From: Symbiodinium natans
Taxonomy: Eukaryota > Sar > Dinophyceae > Suessiales > Symbiodiniaceae
Assembly (NCBI GenBank): GCA_905221605.1
Contig: CAJNDS010000389.1
Span: 1-64,000 of the forward strand
Reading direction: 5' to 3'
Length of the DNA: 64,000 bases
Below are positions 57,296-64,000 of the stretch, piece after piece (position 1 is the stretch's first letter; every line of letters starts with the position of its first letter). Below the pieces are notes generated by a model, which had not been told where the DNA came from, did no database searches, and saw nothing but the letters and a program-made list of their open reading frames with translations. A program made the translations under genes and the position numbers.

Positions 57296-58206
57296 GCACC
57301 AAAAAGACCTCGCCATTGCAAACTGACCGGCCAGGGACGAAGTCTGTAGCGACGTCTGGGGGCACTGCTAATCTCCGGAAGAGATCAGGTTGCCCAGGCC
57401 AGACACCTCCTTTGGCCTCGTGGTCATTCCACACTTACTGGAGATCGATGAGAAACTCTCCGATAACCGCGACACATGACTGAACAAATCGCGGCTAAGA
57501 TGATTGCTTGTGGACAGGTGCGCACAGTCTGCCTTGGAGCGATCTGCGCAGCAAGACGCATGCTAACCAACCTGGTAGTAGTTTTCAGTGGAGTCAACTT
57601 ACAGGGCCCGCTGCGCAACACCTTAAAGTTCCCATGGGTTCCCTGGTGTGCGTATCTCCACTCCTGCATCCGGGTGCCCTTCACTAGCTTTGTGCAACAG
57701 CGTAATACGTTTATGCGTGCACATAGAGATATGAACAACGCCGCACAACGTGTCAATGCTGTGTTACCCTGCTCGGCCTTTACAGGCGGAGGAGTCTGGG
57801 CAACTGCTTTGCACTCTCTGCATTACCTACATTCACCTGCACCACATGTACCACCTGCCACAAATCTTGACAGTAAGTGAAAGGCTAGTGTGCCATCTTC
57901 AGCCACTTTAGACCGTTAGGTGTGCCCTAACTGCATTCACCATGCCGTGTGTCCTGCACATACTACGTAACGATTCAACTCTTGGCCCAGACGCTGCGTC
58001 CGATACTGTTTGCCCACTGCCCGGCAATTCATGCTGAAGCAGTTTTTGTCTGTTCCACTGTGCACCAATCTCTTGACTGGTTGAGTAGGACGCAAGTTTG
58101 CAGCTATTCGTAGCGGGACTTGCCCATTATGGTTCTAGTGCTCATGAAGCACCGGTGCAAAGCACTGCCATGTACCTGATGCCAAGCAGTGACCGGCTGC
58201 GATTGG
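57296..58206. other. Intergenic, no gene recognised
   Basis: Open frames are short; no domain, splice pattern or repeat seen. Confidence 0.4.
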
Positions 58207-58940
<734 letters not shown>

Positions 58941-61900
58941 TGCTTATATTGTTGAAATATTTTTTGAGTGCAAAACTGTTCTTGATTTGGGTTGCGTTCT
59001 TTTTGTATTTGTTCCTGACCTTTTTTCTGGCTCTTTCTTTGTCTCTGATTTTGCTTTTGTGTGTTTTCCGAATATTTGTTGTTCTAAAGTGTTGTGAATC
59101 GTTTGATCCTTGCGGCTTCTGTATATTTGTGAATCGTTTGACGCTTGAATTCTAGAGACCGGAGGCTTTGGTTTACTTTGTTATACTGCAGCTGAGACGT
59201 CGAGTTTCATGGATTTTGCAACTGATGGATTCTGCAACTGTAAGGTCTCTGTTCTGCTTCTTTGCACAATTTTTTCTCGGAGGCTACAGACATAGCGGGA
59301 GAGTGATGGCACCCCCATTTTGCCGTTAGGCAAAAAATCCAAGTATACTGCGCCGTGGTCAAGAAGCCATCCAATTATGGACTCCTGCAAGTTCTCCAAA
59401 GAAAGCTGTGGCGCATTGCAATGGAGTTATAGATCTGCAGATACGACGCCGGGAAGGTGTCCGGGAGGTAAAGCAGTTGGTTTGCCACCTCCAAGAGGCG
59501 TTCCGGGTCAAAAAGAGGCTTAGGCAGTTGCTGCAACAACTGCTCATAAGCACGGTATACTTATAACTGCTGTTCATGAGTTGTTAAGTGGGAGGAATCC
59601 TTTAAATATGGCGTCGGCTTGACAGTGCGTCCAGGTGGCAATCCCTCATCTAACGCTCGCCACAGCAAGGCGCTGGCAGATTTTTAAGACCGCTCCCCCT
59701 CTTTCTCGTGTGTGTTGCTCTTGGGCTTGGCTTGAGGTGGGATTGGACCTGGAGCGTTTTGGCTTTTGGGGGTGGGGGGGGGAGTCAAAACCTTCCTAAG
59801 GCATGTTTTTGGCTTGGTCATCCGGCTAGGCGGATAAGACCGTGACCCAGGCGTGGAGCTCCGGGGCTTGGCCTCAGCCCGTACTTCTCCAGTTACGGAG
59901 GAACACCTTGTGGGGGGCGAGGGCTGGAGTGAGGGGGCTTAGGGGTTGGGGCAACGGTTGGGGTTTGGAGGTTCGACTGTTGTCGTTTTCACTTGCCATG
60001 GCGAAAGCACGCACGAATTCTGACCTCTTTGGGTTTGGCTGGCCACGAGGACTTATGGGTTGCTGAGAGTTTCCCTCGCAGCATCTGTTCGAAGCTAGCA
60101 GGTGCGATTCTGCGAGCTCATCTCCGACTGGGGTTTACAATCAGATGCCAGTCCTAGGATCGGTGTGACGTGTCGGATGTGAAGTTTTTCGGCTCCCTCC
60201 CGCCCATCCCGGAGTGGAGTACATGCGCTGCGGCACAGTGTCCGTGTGCCGCTTGACATCCAAACTCATCTTTGAGCGCTGCTGGTGCGAAAACAGGTCG
60301 ATTGCCACGAGATACAGGAGAGCGTTGCATCATGAACTGCTTGTACAGATCAGTGACTGCGAATCAGCAGCCAGGAACGAACACTGCTGCATCGAGCAGC
60401 TCCCAATTTCCTGAGCCAGTGCCTAAGCGGCGCCCAGCGCCTGTGCCACCGCCTGGAGAAGACAACATCAATCAAATCCGTGATCGCCTCCATGCCTGGA
60501 TGCATTGCGCATGATGCACCCAACACTGGAATCGCACCGAAGCGCCAGCCAAGGCGCCGCAGAACTGCAGCAGCTGATGTGCGCGATGAAACTCATGTGT
60601 ACATGTGCAATTCTTGTGCCCGTCACTTGATAACGCCCTAACTGCCAATCAGTATCGAACGACTTGTTTTGCTATGCTTGGTAATGCTCATGATGCCCTT
60701 TGACTTTGCCAGGTCCAGCTTTCTTGTCATGTTCCACTTTGGAACCAATCCTTGTCGTGTCGCACTTCGAATGTGTTACTCCGAATGCCTTGAGTTGAAT
60801 AGCTTCTCATCTCTCGTGCGATGGCAGCAGCTAGGCCATCATAATCCTTTACTACGAGCCTCAATGGCTAAGTGACGGCAACTCCTTGTCCGAACTTTTG
60901 GGAGCTCTAGTGAACTAAGTGTGTGATGTTTGGTGATGAAAGGGGAGAGGCGATCCTAAGTGACAAAAGCCCAAAGCCTTCTGTTTGCACTTTTGTAGGC
61001 GGGGTATTTAGGATTTCGCCTACCTGAAACTCCCCACTGTTTGGGGGGCGCTTTGTTGCAGCCACTCCCCACTTCATATATGTGATTTTGTCGTCATTGC
61101 TTTACTGTATTTTCATGCTCCCAGTTTTCACTCACATGTCAATCAGTCATGTGCTTTGACTTGAGATTGCATCCGCACCGCAGGCGTCTCTTGTGTCTGA
61201 AAATCTTCGCAGGCAGAGTGTGGAAAACAAGGGTGTGATCGTTTGCAGAGTGTTCAAGTGAGGGAACGCTAAACGTTGGATCCTGTGGGATTTCCTGCCT
61301 CACGCACACGGAGTCTTTCAACACGCAGGTGCATGGGATGTTGCGAATTTGCTGCCAGGGCCCCCTGAGGTTATGGGAAGGTGATTGGGAAGGTGATTGG
61401 GAGATCGATCGTTCGACCGTTAAAGTCCTTTCCATCCCTTTGACAGCTCGAACCCCTATGCCTTAATGCAGGGCTGTGCCATGATACTTGCTACGAGCTT
61501 TCCTTGATCACACACACTGCATGCCGCATTGCGTGCATCGGGCCGAAACAGGTGGCATCCGGCTGAAGTCACAAATATTTTATCCAACAGCATGTGGAGC
61601 TTGAACAATGAGATGTTGGTAAGTTACACATGTGTGCTCAGTTAGAACTGCTGTAACGTGCAGCATGCGGAGTTCCGACGGGGTCCTTGCGAGGGTAGGG
61701 GTAGGATTCTTGCTTTGAGCTTAACCCTAAAGCCTAAACTGTAAACCCTTGTCAAAACCCTGCAGCAGGCAAGCGTGGGAGGGTGTAGTATTCATGCCAA
61801 GCAAGTTTGTACATGGTTGGAGAGGAGAAGCAGAGGCAGCCAACGGGACATTCATGCCGTGTAGCCATGGATGAACCGACCGCAAGTACTGCCAACGATG

Positions 61901-62852
61901 CTGGTGATGAGGGCGACAAGGCTTGTCTGCAGGGTGGCCTTGTTTTTGCGAAGGATCTGTGCCAATGTTGCTTTGAGTCGTGTGGTTGCAGCAGTTTCTG
62001 TCAGGCAAGGTTGATGCAAGAAGTGCAACGCTTGAAGGCCGATACACCCGTGTTGGCACAATGTCGCCATCATCAGCCATGGTGTCAGGGCTATCTACAA
62101 GATGCAAGCACGGCGAAAGAGACCGTATGTATACCCAGAGATGCTTACATCTTTTTGAGGTTTGCGCGCTTTTGAGTCGACACGAGTCGACACCCCTTTG
62201 TCGTGCGGTTGTTCAGGTCATTTCGACGTTAGACCAACTCCAAAAGCTTGGAAGAGCCTCAGATGCAGGAACCATATAGGCTCATGGAGAGCATATCACA
62301 CAAGCATAAAGACGAGAGGCTTCTCCTCAATTGGGCTGCTAGTGCCTTGCCTAAGGCTTGTCCATAAGAGTCTTGGGAGAAACCATGGTGGGCATGGCGC
62401 CCAGGGACGAGACAGTGAATGGCATTATTAGGTGGTCCATGTTGTGCGGTTACCAAATGTTTGCCCAGGCCGTGCTGTGCACGACGTAGGGCGGGATGCC
62501 GTAGATCCCGAGATTCGAAAGAGGGCCAGAAGCCTTGAAGCTTTTTGGAGGTTGGAATGCCAACTGTGTGGGCTGTGAAGGAGCGAATAGGTTCTAAAAA
62601 CATCCTTGCATTGCAGGAACGAGTATAAGAAGCGAAAGTCAACGTCGGTTGGCGACGACTTGCTTGGCCCTGAGTGCAGCCTGTGCCACGCAATCTCCGT
62701 GACAGCTGTCGCCGGTCAAAGACATATGCAGGCTCTTAAAGCGTCGTCTCAGTTCCGACGTGTCGGAGGCAGGCAGTGTGTTCACAGTGTGTTCATTGTG
62801 TGTTCCTTTCCTGAAAAAAATACGGGGCCTCCGCGTCGCTCTCTGCTTGCAG
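58941..62852. other. Host intergenic or intronic DNA
   Basis: No domain recognised. It may contain the earlier exons and introns of the gene ending at 63722, but I could not place them. G runs occur near 59760-59790. Confidence 0.4.
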
Positions 62853-63722
62853 GTGACGGCCACTCCTACATCTCAAGAGCTCGACTCTGCCAAAGATGCA
62901 GGTGGATGCCAAAGAAAGTTTTTACCGCAGTGCTACGTCTCAGCTGTTGCGAAGTTTGCGGAAGCTTACCGGTTAGGATCAGCGTTTGCTGGCTCTGAGT
63001 CGGGCGTTGCAGAGGCCCAGAAGTTGACGGATTTTTGGGCTTTGTGTTGGCGCTTTGCCCAAACAAAGCGTCCAACTGAGCCTCTCTGCAGGCACCTCGA
63101 GCACTGGATCGCGTTAGTCACTGAGTCACTCAGAAAGTTTGCGCCGTTTTCTGTTTACATCCAAGCCCAAGCCCCCTCTGCCGCATTGCGAGAGGCAAAC
63201 TCCACTTTGTCTTCTTCATCCCAGGTTCAACTCTGTTGTTGGGCTCTTCGGGCTCTTCGGGCTTGTGCGGTCGAGGCGTGAACTGAATCTGCAGGTGGGA
63301 GACAAGAAGGACGATGCCTACAGGGAGAAGGTCGGCTTGTACCCATGAAATCAAGCCAAAGTTTCAAAGCTTGGATCTTTTTCGAGCCCTTGTCTTCACA
63401 CATCTGTTCACGTGCACGTGCTCTCGCATCTGTCAGGTGCGGATGAAGCTAATCGAAGCTTTGGGTAAAGAAGAGGAGATCGAAGCCAAGGGCGGTGCCA
63501 CAGACAGCATTTGGCCACCGTTTGCCACGGTGCTTTATAAAGTCTAAGAGTCGGAGAGCTCATCCTCGGCGTTTGCCAGGCGAGTCCCAGAAGACTTCGA
63601 CGATGCGGGAGATCCAACAGTCTCGTTTCCATTCTTCTTTGCCATTCTTTGCTTTGTCCTTTTTGTGTCGGTAGGACCCTGTGAAGCTGGCAGAAGAGAT
63701 CGAGGAGGTGGTGGCCGAGTAG
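62853..63722 (+). CDS. Last four exons of an unidentified host gene
   Basis: Four segments join in phase 0 at AG|...|GT borders: 62853-63224, 63295-63330, 63437-63541 and 63675-63722 (stop TAG). They encode KFLPQCYVSAVAKFAEAYRL, LTDFWALCWRFAQTKRP, then DKKDDAYREK, VRMKLIEALGKEEEIEAKGG and finally DPVKLAEEIEEVVAE. All three introns are GT-AG (70, 106 and 133 nt). Matching phases in three joins and an acidic helical C-terminus support a real gene. Family not recognised. Upstream exons are probably before 62840, where a CTGCTTGCAG acceptor is seen. Confidence 0.45.
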
Positions 63723-64000
63723 AGCCAAGCCTGCTGAAGGCGTGTAAGTGGGTTCAGCGCTGTGCCCAGGAGCTCCATAAGGTGTGGCCCGCCAAGAAGG
63801 ATGCCGCGGACTGAAGGAAAGAGGAGGAATTCGAAGGATTCTGAGTATATGCCATTTGTTTTGGGTGTTTTCCGCATCTTCTACATTGATGGATTTGAGA
63901 GCGTTTGAGGGCATTTTATTTTGGAAATTTGTGTTGCAAACGAAGTGCTTGATGCCTCCTTGACGCCTCAGAAGGCAATGAGGGCATAGCTGTCTTTGTG
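63723..64000. other. 3' flank of the host gene
   Basis: No gene seen; probable 3' untranslated and intergenic sequence to the window end. Confidence 0.4.

Noticed and set aside
60918-61070. Short inverted repeat GTAGGCG...CGCCTAC as a MITE
   Set aside because: Only seven-base arms, no target duplication; could be chance.

Overview
The window looks like nuclear DNA of a dinoflagellate (Symbiodiniaceae-like). The supporting signs are spliced host genes whose introns often start with GC rather than GT, several families of Ty1/copia and other retroelements, long simple repeats, and a 12-base match to the 3' part of the dinoflagellate spliced leader inside an LTR. No rRNA, tRNA or CRISPR was recognised. 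The species call is inference.

Layout. 1-4560: decayed copia-type retroelement entering from the left, with a CCCH zinc-finger Gag, a protease, an extra 2-oxoglutarate oxygenase-like domain, integrase, the first half of the reverse transcriptase and the tail of RNase H. 4960-6830 (-): host MORN-repeat gene broken into many small exons. 7085-11300: intergenic, with a ~600 bp tandem repeat and dispersed repeats. 11305-13385: a Gag-like gene between 201 bp direct repeats. 13469-14956 (-): reverse transcriptase/RNase H of a DIRS-like type. 14868-15430 (+): Gag fragment. 15430-16740: C-rich minisatellite.

16.7-33.2 kb is the centrepiece: a compact, GC-rich provirus with the gene set of polinton-like viruses. 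A leftward block encodes a tail-fibre-like protein with a self-cleaving S74 chaperone domain fused to a retroviral-type integrase, a Cys-repeat nuclease, the double jelly-roll major capsid candidate (broken by an internal inversion), several virion-type proteins, the penton, the packaging ATPase, a cytosine methyltransferase and a small membrane protein. A rightward block starts 30 bp away and encodes an unknown protein and a giant DNA polymerase-HNH-helicase reading frame split by two frameshifts. It ends in a minisatellite with GTCGACAA hairpins followed by a 459 bp palindrome.

33.2-37.3 kb is non-viral filler with a dead RT fragment and tandem repeats. 37.3-46.95 kb is a second virus-like segment with a different gene set (2H phosphoesterase candidate, C2H2-nuclease, two F-box-like paralogues, a Glu/Pro-rich protein and others). 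It ends in the same right-end cassette and palindrome as the first.

47293-57217: a nearly intact copia element with 98%-similar LTRs has jumped into the right arm of that second palindrome, leaving a 5 bp target duplication. It has one 2665-codon frame with about 665 codons beyond RNase H of unknown function. 57.3-64 kb: host intergenic DNA, a (TAG)n tract and the last four exons of a host gene at 62853-63722. Many frameshifts are described; without reads they cannot be separated from assembly errors.
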